Position numbers and translations under genes: made by a program. This document shows positions 1 through 7,457 of a stretch of DNA of 64,000 bases, one piece after another. Location of the stretch: contig JAXMCI010000008.1 of the NCBI GenBank assembly GCA_046349435.1, positions 157,122 to 221,121 on the forward strand, written 5' to 3'. The number at the start of each line of letters is the position of its first letter. Position 1 is the first letter of the stretch. This DNA comes from JAXMCI01 sp046349435. GTDB taxonomy: Bacteria; Pseudomonadota; Alphaproteobacteria; Dongiales; Dongiaceae. The notes below the pieces were generated by a model. It was not told where the DNA came from. It worked only from the letters and a program-made list of their open reading frames with translations, and did no database searches.

Positions 1-1
1 C

Positions 2-886
2 GAGGCGTTCGGCGCCGCCTACCTGCCCGACATCGAGGCCGGGCTGGCCCGCGGCGACCTCGACGGCTTCGTCGTGGCGCTGCCCGACCGGCTGCACCAG
101 GCGGTGGCCTGCCGCCTGCTCGAGGCCGGCAAGCCGGTGCTGCTGGAGAAGCCGATGGCGCACGACCTGAAGACGGCGCGCGCCATCGCCGCGGCCGAGC
201 GCAAGGGCGGCGGCCGGCTGATGGTCGGCCACATCCTGCGCTTCGACCCGCGCTACGTCGAGGCCGCCGCCGCGGTGCGCGAGGGCCGCATCGGCCAGCC
301 GATCCACGCCAGCAGCGGCCGCTTCACGGTGCGCGACATCGGCACCCGGATGAACGGCAGCTCCAGCGTCTGCTTCTATCTCGGCGTGCACGACGTCGAC
401 GCGCTGCAATGGATCACCGGCCGGGAGATCCGCAGCGTCTATTCGCGCGCCGTCTCGAAGCTGATGCCGAGCCTGGGCGTCGCCTCCGAGGACGCCATCT
501 TCACCACCTGCGAGATGACCGACGGCATGGTCGGCCAGCTGCATTTCGGCTGGAGCCTGCCGTCCGACGTGCCGACCGGCATCTGGGCCCGCACCGAGGT
601 GATCGGCAGCGAGGGGCTGATCGACCTCGACGTGCGCGACCACGGGCTGCGCACCCTGTCGCGCGGCCGCTGGAGCCTGCCGGACGGGCTGCACTGGCCG
701 ACCGTCAACGGCCGCATCATGGGCGACCTGCACGAGGAGGTCCGGCACTTCGCCGAGGCGGTGCGGGAGGACAAGCCGTTCGTCGTGCCGGTCGCCGACG
801 CGATGCGCAACGTCGCCGTCAACGACGCCATCCTGCGCAGCGTCGCCAGCGGCAAGGCGGAGACGGTCGAGGACTGGCGGTCCTAG
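2..886 (+). CDS. Gfo/Idh/MocA family oxidoreductase (5' partial)
   Basis: NAD(P)-dependent sugar or inositol dehydrogenase-type oxidoreductase, cut by the left window edge so the Rossmann GxGxxG start is missing. The frame is open from base 2. The conserved EKP motif (LLEKPMAH), whose lysine helps catalysis in this family, lies about 50 codons in. It is followed by the C-terminal alpha/beta domain, with LGVHDVDALQW providing the usual His-Asp surface. It ends 25 bases before the convergent TerB-like gene. The substrate cannot be read from the sequence. A second member of this family lies at 11557-12546, but sequence and context do not tie the two together. Confidence 0.85.
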   Translation, partial: EAFGAAYLPDIEAGLARGDLDGFVVALPDRLHQAVACRLLEAGKPVLLEKPMAHDLKTARAIAAAERKGGGRLMVGHILRFDPRYVEAAAAVREGRIGQPIHASSGRFTVRDIGTRMNGSSSVCFYLGVHDVDALQWITGREIRSVYSRAVSKLMPSLGVASEDAIFTTCEMTDGMVGQLHFGWSLPSDVPTGIWARTEVIGSEGLIDLDVRDHGLRTLSRGRWSLPDGLHWPTVNGRIMGDLHEEVRHFAEAVREDKPFVVPVADAMRNVAVNDAILRSVASGKAETVEDWRS

Positions 887-911
887 GACCGCCTCCGCCG
901 ATGCGCGGGCG

Positions 912-1427
912 CTACGCCGCCGCGGCCAGGCGCGCCGCGGTGGCGCGCTCGATCGCGGCGCAGGCCAGGCGATCGATCTTCAGCCGCCGGCGCAGCATCT
1001 GCATGGCCCGCAGCTCGTCGAGCGGCACCCGGCGGTCGATCGCGGCGACCTCGCAGGCCAGCGCGTAGAGGGTCTCGCGATGGCGCGGCGGGACGCTGAT
1101 CGCCACCAGCTCGACGGCGCGGGCCAGGCCGTCATCGCCGGCCAGCAGGCGCGCCGCGGCCTGGCTGAGCAGCGGCAGGCGATGGAGGTCGAAGCCGGCG
1201 AACACCGGCAGCGTGCGCACCAGCCCGGCAATGTGGTCGAGCTCCGCATCGTGCAGGTCGCGGTCGGAGGCGGCGACCGCGACCATGCCGTAGACGAGCG
1301 CGTCCTGCAGTGGCAGCGATCTCTCCCGCCCGCCCGGGCCGGCCTGCGGCGCGGCCGTGGCGGGCCGGACCCGCGCGGTCGAGGTGAGGGGGATCTCGGA
1401 CGGGGCGGTGGGGGACGGCGTATTCAT
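912..1427 (-). CDS. TerB-family (tellurite resistance TerB-like) protein
   Basis: 171-residue predicted cytoplasmic helical protein. It shows the TerB-type repeat of acidic helices: a segment around residues 48-70 (VAVAASDRDLHDAEL) and a second around 125-140 (ALACEVAAIDRRVPLDEL). The first 40 residues are Pro/Ala/Thr-rich and probably disordered. ATG at 1427 is chosen because it follows an AAAGGAGG ribosome site. It is the last gene of the minus-strand run terC-atpB-atpE-terB, only 17 bases after atpE, in the slot where atpF' normally sits. TerB proteins bind metal in tellurite-resistance and stress systems; a role in tellurite resistance here is not shown. Confidence 0.75.
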   Translation of the reverse strand: MNTPSPTAPSEIPLTSTARVRPATAAPQAGPGGRERSLPLQDALVYGMVAVAASDRDLHDAELDHIAGLVRTLPVFAGFDLHRLPLLSQAAARLLAGDDGLARAVELVAISVPPRHRETLYALACEVAAIDRRVPLDELRAMQMLRRRLKIDRLACAAIERATAARLAAAA

Positions 1428-1444
1428 GGCAAGGCCTCCTTTCC

Positions 1445-1672
1445 TTAGGCAACGAACAGGACGATGAAGACGACGACCAGCGCGAACAGCGCCACCGCTT
1501 CGGTCAGCGCCATCCCGAGCAGGCCGATCTGCTGCACCGCGCCGCGCGAGGCGGGATTGCGGGCAACCGACGAGATCCAGTCGGCGAAGATGCGCCCCAG
1601 CGCCAGCGCCACCGCGGTGAGCGGCAGCAGGGCGAGGGCGATGGACAGGTATTTCATCCCGGTGTCGGTCAT
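1445..1672 (-). CDS. atpE: F0F1 ATP synthase subunit c (divergent)
   Basis: 75-residue proteolipid: two transmembrane helices joined by the polar loop RNPASRGA, which contacts F1 in subunit c. The proton-carrying carboxylate is visible as Glu in TM2 (GMALTEAVALF). The glycine-rich GxGxGxG packing motif of TM1 is replaced by A20-x-A22-x-A24-x-G26, so the ring packing may be unusual. The start at 1672 has a GAGGGAG ribosome site; Met6 at 1657 is an alternative. It lies 11 bases after atpB. No b or b' subunit genes follow; a TerB-like gene does. It may be the cell's main c subunit or a paralogue. Confidence 0.88.
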   Translation of the reverse strand: MTDTGMKYLSIALALLPLTAVALALGRIFADWISSVARNPASRGAVQQIGLLGMALTEAVALFALVVVFIVLFVA

Positions 1673-1683
1673 GGGCTCCCTCG

Positions 1684-2463
1684 TCAGGCATGGTGCGGCA
1701 CGCCCTCGCCGTGGCGCTCCGAGGCTTCCCGGATGTAGACGCAGGCGAGCAGCACGAAGATGTAGGCCTGGATGACGAAGACGACGGTCTCGAAGCCGTA
1801 GAAGACGGCGGTCATCAGCACCGGCAGCAGCCCGAGCAGGAAGCCGGCGAGCCCCAGCCCCTCGTTGAGCGCCGCGCTGAAATCGGCGAACAGCTTGATC
1901 ATGATGTGCCCGGCGAGCACGTTGGCGAACAGGCGCACGCCGAGCGTGATCGGCCGCAGCAGGTACGAGACGACCTCGACCAGCACGACCAGCGGGGCGA
2001 CGAACCACGGCGTGCCGGCCGGCAGGAAGCTGCGGAAGAAGCCGAGCCCCTGGCGCCGGAACCCGAGCACGGTGACATAGCCGAAGACGATCAGCCCGAG
2101 CCCGAGCGTGACCACCACATGGCTGGTGAAGGTGAACTTCACCGGCGTCAGCCCGATCAGGCTGCCGAACAGGATGTACACGAACAGGGTGAGGAGGAAG
2201 GGCAGGTGGCGCCGGCCGTCCGGCCCGATCGCCGTCATGACGGTCTCGGCGACGAAGCCGTAGAGCGCCTCGGCGGCCGCCTGGAGCCGGCCCGGGACGA
2301 GCGCCGCCGGCCGCATCGCCAGCCACAGGAAGCCGGCCACCACCAGCACCGTCGCGGTCATCGCGGCGGCCGAGTTGGTGAAGGAGACGTCGAGGCCGAA
2401 GAGGTCGACCGCGAGATGCCGCTCGATCTCGAACTGGCGGATGACGTAGGGCGCCTCGGCCAT
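1684..2463 (-). CDS. atpB: F0F1 ATP synthase subunit a
   Basis: 259-residue polytopic membrane protein forming the proton half-channels against the c ring. The hallmark stretch LGVRLFANVLAGH, with the essential arginine in the fourth conserved helix, is present, as is the N-terminal FTNSAAAMT segment. Length is normal for alphaproteobacterial subunit a. It lies between terC upstream (30-base gap) and atpE downstream. In related bacteria the usual neighbours are atpI before it and atpE-atpF'-atpF after; atpI and both b-type genes are absent here. GGGAGT lies upstream of the ATG as a ribosome site. Confidence 0.95.
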   Translation of the reverse strand: MAEAPYVIRQFEIERHLAVDLFGLDVSFTNSAAAMTATVLVVAGFLWLAMRPAALVPGRLQAAAEALYGFVAETVMTAIGPDGRRHLPFLLTLFVYILFGSLIGLTPVKFTFTSHVVVTLGLGLIVFGYVTVLGFRRQGLGFFRSFLPAGTPWFVAPLVVLVEVVSYLLRPITLGVRLFANVLAGHIMIKLFADFSAALNEGLGLAGFLLGLLPVLMTAVFYGFETVVFVIQAYIFVLLACVYIREASERHGEGVPHHA

Positions 2464-2493
2464 TTTCCGACTCCCTGCTCTTCCCGGCCCCGC

Positions 2494-3447
2494 TCAGCGC
2501 GGCGCCTCGGCGGCCGGCGCCTCGACAGCCGGCGCCGGGCGCAGCAGCGAGAGCAGGATCGAGCCGGCGAGGATCGCCGCGGTGATCCCGAGCGTGACCG
2601 CCGGCGGCGCAAAGGAGCCGCCATGGAGGCCGTTGACGATCATCTTCGCGCCGACCAGGACGAGCACCAGCGACAGCCCGTACTTGAGGTAGCGGAAGCG
2701 GTGCAGGATGCCGGCCAGCGCGAAGTAGAGGGCCCGCAGGCCGAGGATGGCGAAGGCGTTGGCGCTCAGCACGATGAACGGGTCGGTGGTCACCGCGAAG
2801 ATCGCCGGGATCGAGTCGACCGCGAAGAGCAGGTCGCTGAGCTCGACCAGCACCAGCACCAGGAACAGCGGCGTGACCATCAGCGCGCCGTCGCGGCGCA
2901 CCAGGAAGCGGTCGCTGCGCTCGCCGTCGGCGACCGGCAGCCAGCGGCGCAGCAGGGCCAGCAGGCGGCTGCGGCCGGGGTCGGGATGCTGGTCGACGGC
3001 GCGCAGCATCTTGAGGCCGGAGAGGATCAGCAGCCCGCCGAAGACGTAGACGACCCAGTGGAAGGTCTCGAGCAGCGCCGCGCCGGCGAAGATCAGGCCG
3101 GCCCGCATCAGCAGCGCGCCCACCACGCCCCAGAACAGCACGCGGTGCTGCTGCGCGCGCGGCACGGCGAAATGCGCGAAGAGCAGGGCGAAGACGAAGA
3201 TGTTGTCGAGGCTGAGGCTCTTCTCGATCAGGTAGCCGGCGAAGAACTCGGTGCCGGCGCCGGCGCCGCGGAACCAGGCGACGCCCAGCCCGAACAGCAC
3301 GGCCACGACGACGTAGCCGAGGCTGAGCCACAGCGCCTCGGCGACGCCGATCTCGCGCGGACGGCGATGCAGCACGCCGAGATCGAAGGCGAGCAGCGCC
3401 AGGATCAGGATGACGAAGGCGAGCCAAAGCCCGATGGTGGCGTCCAG
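2494..3447 (-). CDS. TerC/Alx-family integral membrane protein
   Basis: Multi-pass TerC protein (TerC, Alx and MeeF-type families are linked to manganese efflux and co-translational metalation). Two conserved acidic signatures are clear: FFAGYLIEKSLSLDNIFVF and VELSDLLFAVDSIPA. Family proteins begin a few residues before LDATIGLWLAF. No ATG, GTG or TTG sits there, but a CTG at 3447 follows GGGAGG by six bases, so this start is proposed. ATG 3564 or TTG 3588 would add a basic, disordered-looking leader. First gene of the operon with atpB, atpE and a TerB-like gene. Confidence 0.82.
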   Translation of the reverse strand: MDATIGLWLAFVILILALLAFDLGVLHRRPREIGVAEALWLSLGYVVVAVLFGLGVAWFRGAGAGTEFFAGYLIEKSLSLDNIFVFALLFAHFAVPRAQQHRVLFWGVVGALLMRAGLIFAGAALLETFHWVVYVFGGLLILSGLKMLRAVDQHPDPGRSRLLALLRRWLPVADGERSDRFLVRRDGALMVTPLFLVLVLVELSDLLFAVDSIPAIFAVTTDPFIVLSANAFAILGLRALYFALAGILHRFRYLKYGLSLVLVLVGAKMIVNGLHGGSFAPPAVTLGITAAILAGSILLSLLRPAPAVEAPAAEAPR

Positions 3448-3691
3448 GGCGGACCTCCCACTCGCGATCGCGCAGCGTCTGCGCAAGGGCAACTGGAAGG
3501 GTCCGACATCGCGATCGCCGCCGCGATCGCCAGAGGGGCCCGGACCCGAGCTTGCATGTGACATAGGAGCGGCGGCGCCGTCCGACAAGTGCGAGCGGTT
3601 CGCATTTCCGCCGAGCCGCCCTCACGGGCGGATTGACAGCCCGAGGGCTTCCTGAAGGATGGACGCCGACGACGGATCAGCGGAGGACAGG

Positions 3692-4807
3692 ATGGGCACG
3701 CCCCTCGACAAGACCGATTTCCACGGGCTCGACGGAATCGCCCATCTGGCGGCCGGCGGCGAGACGCCGCCGCTGTTCCGCCACACCGAAGCGGCCGGGC
3801 AGTTCCTCGCCGACAAGGCGCTGGGCATGCCGGGGCGGCAGCGCTTCTTCGCGGTGATCGCGACGCTCCGGGAGCGGCTGGCCCGGCTGCTCGGCGGCGT
3901 GCCCGCGGCCGATATCGGGCTGCTCGCCAGCGCCTCGCAGGGTCTCTATGCGGCGGCATCCGGGATCGACTGGCGGCCGGGCGACAACGTCGTGACCGCG
4001 CTCTCCGAATTCCCCTCCGTGCTGCATGCCTGCAGCACCATGCCCGGCGTCGAGCTGCGCGCCGTCGGCGCCGCGGCCGTGCCGACGCTGGAGGAGATCG
4101 CCGCCGCGGTCGACGGGCGCACCCGCATGCTGGCGGTCAGCCATGTCAGCTACCTCACCGGGGCGCGGGTCGACCTGGCGGCGCTGCGCGCCATCGCCGA
4201 CCGCGTCGGCGCCCGGCTGGTGGTCGACGCCTCGCATGCGCTCGGCGTCGTGGCGGTCGACGGCGCGCTCTGCGACGTGGTGGTGTCCTGCGCCTACAAA
4301 TGGATGCTCGGCTGCCACGGCATCGGCCTGTTCTTCGTCAACGGCCGGCGCTGGCCGGACCTCGCCGCGCCCTGGATGGGCTGGCACTCGCTGCGCGGCG
4401 AGGAGGACTGGCGCAAGCGGGCCGTCGCCCTGCCGAAGGAGACGATGGAGCGCTTCGAGGCCGGCAATCCCGCCTTCCTGCCGGGCTACCTGCTCAACGA
4501 GGGCACCGGCACGCTGCTGGCGGCCGGGGTGGCGGCGATCGAAGGCCATGTCGCGCCGCTCGCCGGGAGCCTGCGCGACGGGCTGGTGCGGCTCGGCCTG
4601 CCGGTGCTGACGCCGGCGCCGGCCAGCGACCGCGCGGGCAACATCTGCTTCGCCACCGAGCGCTCGATGGCACTGGAGGAGGGGCTGCGCGAGGCCGGCG
4701 TGCTGACCTGGGGCGGCGACGGCCGGCTGCGCATCTCGGTGCACGGCTACAACGACGAGGGCGACGTCGCGCGGGCGCTCGACACGCTGCGCCGGCTCGG
4801 CGCCTGA
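3692..4807 (+). CDS. Aminotransferase class V-fold PLP enzyme
   Basis: About 371 residues, cysteine-desulfurase/kynureninase-like fold type I. The PLP-binding Asp is in VVDASHALG and the Schiff-base Lys in CAYKWMLGCHG. An SxGLY segment (ASASQGLYAAASG) binds the cofactor phosphate. ATG 3692 follows GGAGG with a five-base spacer; an upstream in-frame ATG at 3659 lacks this. Transcribed divergently from terC. Substrate unknown: the family covers isopenicillin-N epimerase-like, cysteine desulfurase-like and amino acid racemase-like members. Confidence 0.85.
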   Translation: MGTPLDKTDFHGLDGIAHLAAGGETPPLFRHTEAAGQFLADKALGMPGRQRFFAVIATLRERLARLLGGVPAADIGLLASASQGLYAAASGIDWRPGDNVVTALSEFPSVLHACSTMPGVELRAVGAAAVPTLEEIAAAVDGRTRMLAVSHVSYLTGARVDLAALRAIADRVGARLVVDASHALGVVAVDGALCDVVVSCAYKWMLGCHGIGLFFVNGRRWPDLAAPWMGWHSLRGEEDWRKRAVALPKETMERFEAGNPAFLPGYLLNEGTGTLLAAGVAAIEGHVAPLAGSLRDGLVRLGLPVLTPAPASDRAGNICFATERSMALEEGLREAGVLTWGGDGRLRISVHGYNDEGDVARALDTLRRLGA

Positions 4808-4813
4808 GCCGGC

Positions 4814-5707
4814 TCAGGCCGGGGCACGGCGGCGCAGGCTGGCCAGGGTGACCGCCGCAACCGCCCCCAGCACCAGCAGGCCGCCGGCGATCTGGCGGCC
4901 GGCCAGGTGCTCGCCGAGCAGCAGCCACGCGGCGACGATGCTGACCAAGGGCTCGATGTTGAAGATGCCGGCGAGCTGCACGCCGCCGATCAGCCGGGCG
5001 GCGAAGAACCAGGTGACGTAGGCGCCGACGTAGCTGAGGCAGACCCCGGCCAGCCCGGCGATGCCGAGGGCCGTGCGCGGCAGGGCCACCTCGCCCCAGC
5101 CGGCGAGCAGCGCCAGCAGGACCAGCACGATCCAGAGGTTGACGTAGAGGTTGATCACCAGCGGGTCGCGGCCGCGCAGCGCCGAGCCGACGAAGGCGTT
5201 GAGGATGGCGGTCGCCACGGCGGCGGCGCCGACGCAGGCCAGCCCGCGCCAGTCGAGCCCGGAGAGCTCGGCGCCCAGCGCCAGCGCCAGCCCGCCGAAG
5301 GCGACCAGCAGCGCCGCCAGGCGGCCCCAGCCCAGCCGCTCGCGCCCGGCCGCCGCGGCGATCAGCCCGACCAGCAGGGGGTAGGTGTAGTAGATCAGCG
5401 CCGACAGCCCGACCGGCAGGAAGGCGACCGAGGCGAGGTAGCCGAGCCCGACGACCACCAGGCAGGCGCCCATCCAGAGGCTGGCGCGCAGCGCCGGCCG
5501 GTCGATGCCCAGGCGGCCACGGCCGAGCTGCAGCGCCCCGACCAGCAGCACGAAGCAGCCGACGCGCAGGGCCGCGACGGTCAGCGGATTGCTGCCGCCG
5601 TCATAGGCGATCCGCCCGAAGGTGGTGCCAAGGCCGAAGATCACGGCCGAGCCGGCGGCCAGCGCGCTGCCGGCCCACAGGCGCGATCGGTCGGTGCGCA
5701 CCGACAT
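4814..5707 (-). CDS. EamA/DMT-superfamily transporter
   Basis: About 297 residues with ten predicted transmembrane helices in two EamA repeats, typical of drug/metabolite exporters such as RhaT- or YdcZ-like proteins. TM1 carries SAVIFGLGTTFGRIAYDGG. The second repeat has SYVGAYVTWFFAARLIGG followed by the conserved EPLVSIVAAWLLLGE, the best sequence signature of the family. ATG 5707 (MSVRTDRSRL) is preferred over 5722 because it puts the N-terminus close to TM1 and has GGGGAA upstream. Divergent from the GST gene. Cargo cannot be predicted. Confidence 0.85.
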   Translation of the reverse strand: MSVRTDRSRLWAGSALAAGSAVIFGLGTTFGRIAYDGGSNPLTVAALRVGCFVLLVGALQLGRGRLGIDRPALRASLWMGACLVVVGLGYLASVAFLPVGLSALIYYTYPLLVGLIAAAAGRERLGWGRLAALLVAFGGLALALGAELSGLDWRGLACVGAAAVATAILNAFVGSALRGRDPLVINLYVNLWIVLVLLALLAGWGEVALPRTALGIAGLAGVCLSYVGAYVTWFFAARLIGGVQLAGIFNIEPLVSIVAAWLLLGEHLAGRQIAGGLLVLGAVAAVTLASLRRRAPA

Positions 5708-5840
5708 CCTCTTCCCCCGCATCGACCCGAGCCGTTCCTCGAGCCGACTCGCCGGGCGGCAGTATCGGGAGGCACCGCCCACCGGGCAAGCGCGACGGCA
5801 GCGGATGCTTGCCACCGACGACGATCTGATAGTAAATCGA

Positions 5841-5852
5841 ATACTTAAGTAT
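5841..5852. promoter_or_regulatory. Perfect 12-bp palindrome before the GST gene
   Basis: ATACTTAAGTAT is a perfect inverted repeat in an AT-rich island (about 5829-5853) inside very GC-rich DNA. It lies 15 bases before the GST start and immediately ahead of its AGGAGG. The position suits an operator overlapping the GST promoter or leader. The regulator is unknown. Confidence 0.4.
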
Positions 5853-5866
5853 TAGGAGGCAAGGCG

Positions 5867-6517
5867 ATGACCCTGCGGTTGCTCTTCCACCCGCTCTCCT
5901 CCTTCTGCCAGAAGGTGCTGATCGCGCTCTACGAGAACGCCACGCCCTTCACCCCGGAGCTGATCGACCTCGGCAACCCCGACAGCCGGGCCGCGCTGGC
6001 GCGCTGGTGGCCGCTCGCGCGCTTCCCGGTGCTGCGCGACGAGGCGCGCGACCGCACCGTGCCGGAATCGAGCGTCATCATCGACTATCTCGACCTGCAC
6101 GCGCCCGGCCCGACCCGCTTCGTGCCCGCCGATCCCGAGCAGGCCTGGCCGGTCCGGCTGTGGGACCGCTTCTATGACGGCTATGTCCAGCAGGCGATGC
6201 AGAAGGTGGTCAGTGACCGGCTGCGGCCGGCCGACGGCCGCGACCCGCTCGGCGTCGCCCAGGCCAGGGCGCAGCTGCGCACCGCCTACGACCTGATCGA
6301 GCGCGAGATGGCGGACCGGCGCTGGGCCGCCGGCGCGGCGTTCGGGCTGGCCGACTGCGCCGCCGGGCCGGCGCTCTTCTATGCCGACCGGGTCGAGCCG
6401 CTCGGCGACGGCCACCCCGCCGCCGCGCGTTACCTGGCGCGCCTCAAGGCGCGGCCGTCCTATGCCCGCGCCCTCGCCGAGGCCGAGCCCTGGCTCGGGC
6501 TGTTTCCCGAAGGATAG
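5867..6517 (+). CDS. Glutathione S-transferase family protein
   Basis: 216-residue cytosolic GST. The N-terminal thioredoxin-like domain carries the active-site region HPLSSFCQKVLIALYE (Ser/Cys near residues 11-14). The cis-Pro region is FPVL (about residues 51-54), with ESSVIIDYLD binding the gamma-glutamyl part. An all-helical C-terminal domain follows. Strong AGGAGG ribosome site. Likely role is conjugation or thiol-dependent detoxification; the substrate is not known. Confidence 0.9.
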   Translation: MTLRLLFHPLSSFCQKVLIALYENATPFTPELIDLGNPDSRAALARWWPLARFPVLRDEARDRTVPESSVIIDYLDLHAPGPTRFVPADPEQAWPVRLWDRFYDGYVQQAMQKVVSDRLRPADGRDPLGVAQARAQLRTAYDLIEREMADRRWAAGAAFGLADCAAGPALFYADRVEPLGDGHPAAARYLARLKARPSYARALAEAEPWLGLFPEG

Positions 6518-6589
6518 GGCCTGCCCCGGCGCGCGGCGGGGTCAGGCGAGCGGAAGGGCCGCGCGGCGCCGGTTGACCGCATCCGATGG

Positions 6590-6608
6590 CAGGTCATATG
6601 ATCACCTG
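6590..6608. promoter_or_regulatory. Putative GntR (FadR-type) operator A
   Basis: CAGGTCATATGATCACCTG is an imperfect inverted repeat (seven of nine arm positions match) 27 bases before the amidohydrolase start. Its reverse complement contains TGATCATATGACCTG, close to TGATCATGTCACATG before the local GntR gene and TGATCAGATCACATG before the sugar ABC operon. Shared sites argue for a local regulon. Confidence 0.55.
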
Positions 6609-6635
6609 CTTAATTTGCCCGGGGATGGCACAGGA

Positions 6636-7457
6636 ATGATCGACGCCCACGTCCATGTCTGGTCCCTCGACGCCGCCCGCTATCCCTGGCAGCAGACGCT
6701 CGCCCATGTGCCGATCCCGACCGCGCCGGCGACCGGCGAGCAGCTGATCGCCGAGATGGACGCCGCCGGCGTGTCGCATGCCGTCCTGGTGCAGCCCAGC
6801 GTCTATGGCTGGAACAACGACTATCTCTGCGATTGCCTGGAGCGCTGGCCGACACGCTTCGTCGGCGTCTGCCTGGTCGACCCGCGGACCGCGGACGCCG
6901 GGGACCGGCTGCGCCACTGGGTGGCCGGCAAGGGCTGCCGCGGCCTGCGGATCAACATCATCGCCGACAAGGATCCGGGCTGGCTGCTGGAGCCGGCGCG
7001 CGAGCCGCTGTGGCAGGCGGCGCGCGCGCTCGACGTCTCGATCGCCTTCCAGATGCTGCCCGCTCACGCCCCGATCGTGGCCGAGCTGGCCCGCCGCCAG
7101 CGCGACATCACCTTCATCGCCGACTATCTCGGCCCGGCCGCCTTCCACGACGGCAGCGGGCTCGAGGCGATGGACCGGCTCGGGCCCGAGCCCAATGTCT
7201 GGTACAAGGTCCAGGCGCTCGGCCTCGACTCGCGCCGGCCCTACCCGTTCGAGGATCTGTGGCCGCTGTTCCGCCGGGCGGTCGACCGGTTCGGCAGCGG
7301 GCGCCTGGTGTTCGGCACCGACTTCCCGCACATCTACAAGGGCTGCTCCTACGCCGAGGGCATCGGCTGGCTGGCCAGGCTGCCGTTCCTCGATGCCGCG
7401 GCCCGGGCGGCGATCGGCGACGGCAACGCCCGGACGCTGTTCCGGATCCCCGCGTGA
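6636..7457 (+). CDS. Amidohydrolase_2 family (COG3618-like) putative lactonase
   Basis: 273-residue metal-dependent TIM-barrel hydrolase. The N-terminal MIDAHVHVW gives the HxH metal ligands (His5, His7), and FGTDFPHIY near the C-terminus gives the catalytic Asp. Related enzymes include L-fucono-1,5-lactonase and 2-pyrone-4,6-dicarboxylate lactonase, which open sugar-acid or aromatic lactones. ATG 6636 follows an AGGA site. The stop TGA overlaps the ATG of the next gene (TGATG), so it is coupled to the enolase-superfamily enzyme, fitting a lactone-to-acid step before dehydration. Operator A lies just upstream. Confidence 0.83.
   Translation: MIDAHVHVWSLDAARYPWQQTLAHVPIPTAPATGEQLIAEMDAAGVSHAVLVQPSVYGWNNDYLCDCLERWPTRFVGVCLVDPRTADAGDRLRHWVAGKGCRGLRINIIADKDPGWLLEPAREPLWQAARALDVSIAFQMLPAHAPIVAELARRQRDITFIADYLGPAAFHDGSGLEAMDRLGPEPNVWYKVQALGLDSRRPYPFEDLWPLFRRAVDRFGSGRLVFGTDFPHIYKGCSYAEGIGWLARLPFLDAAARAAIGDGNARTLFRIPA

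Noticed and set aside
912..3447. Tellurite resistance operon
   Set aside because: TerB and TerC relatives are present, but TerA/D/E/Z are absent and the ATP synthase genes lie between; the names reflect families, not a shown phenotype.
1690..3561. Long plus-strand open frame of 623 codons opposite atpB and terC
   Set aside because: It is the high-GC antisense shadow of two recognisable membrane-protein genes; its product is a Gln/Asp/Arg-rich low-complexity string with no motif or ribosome site.
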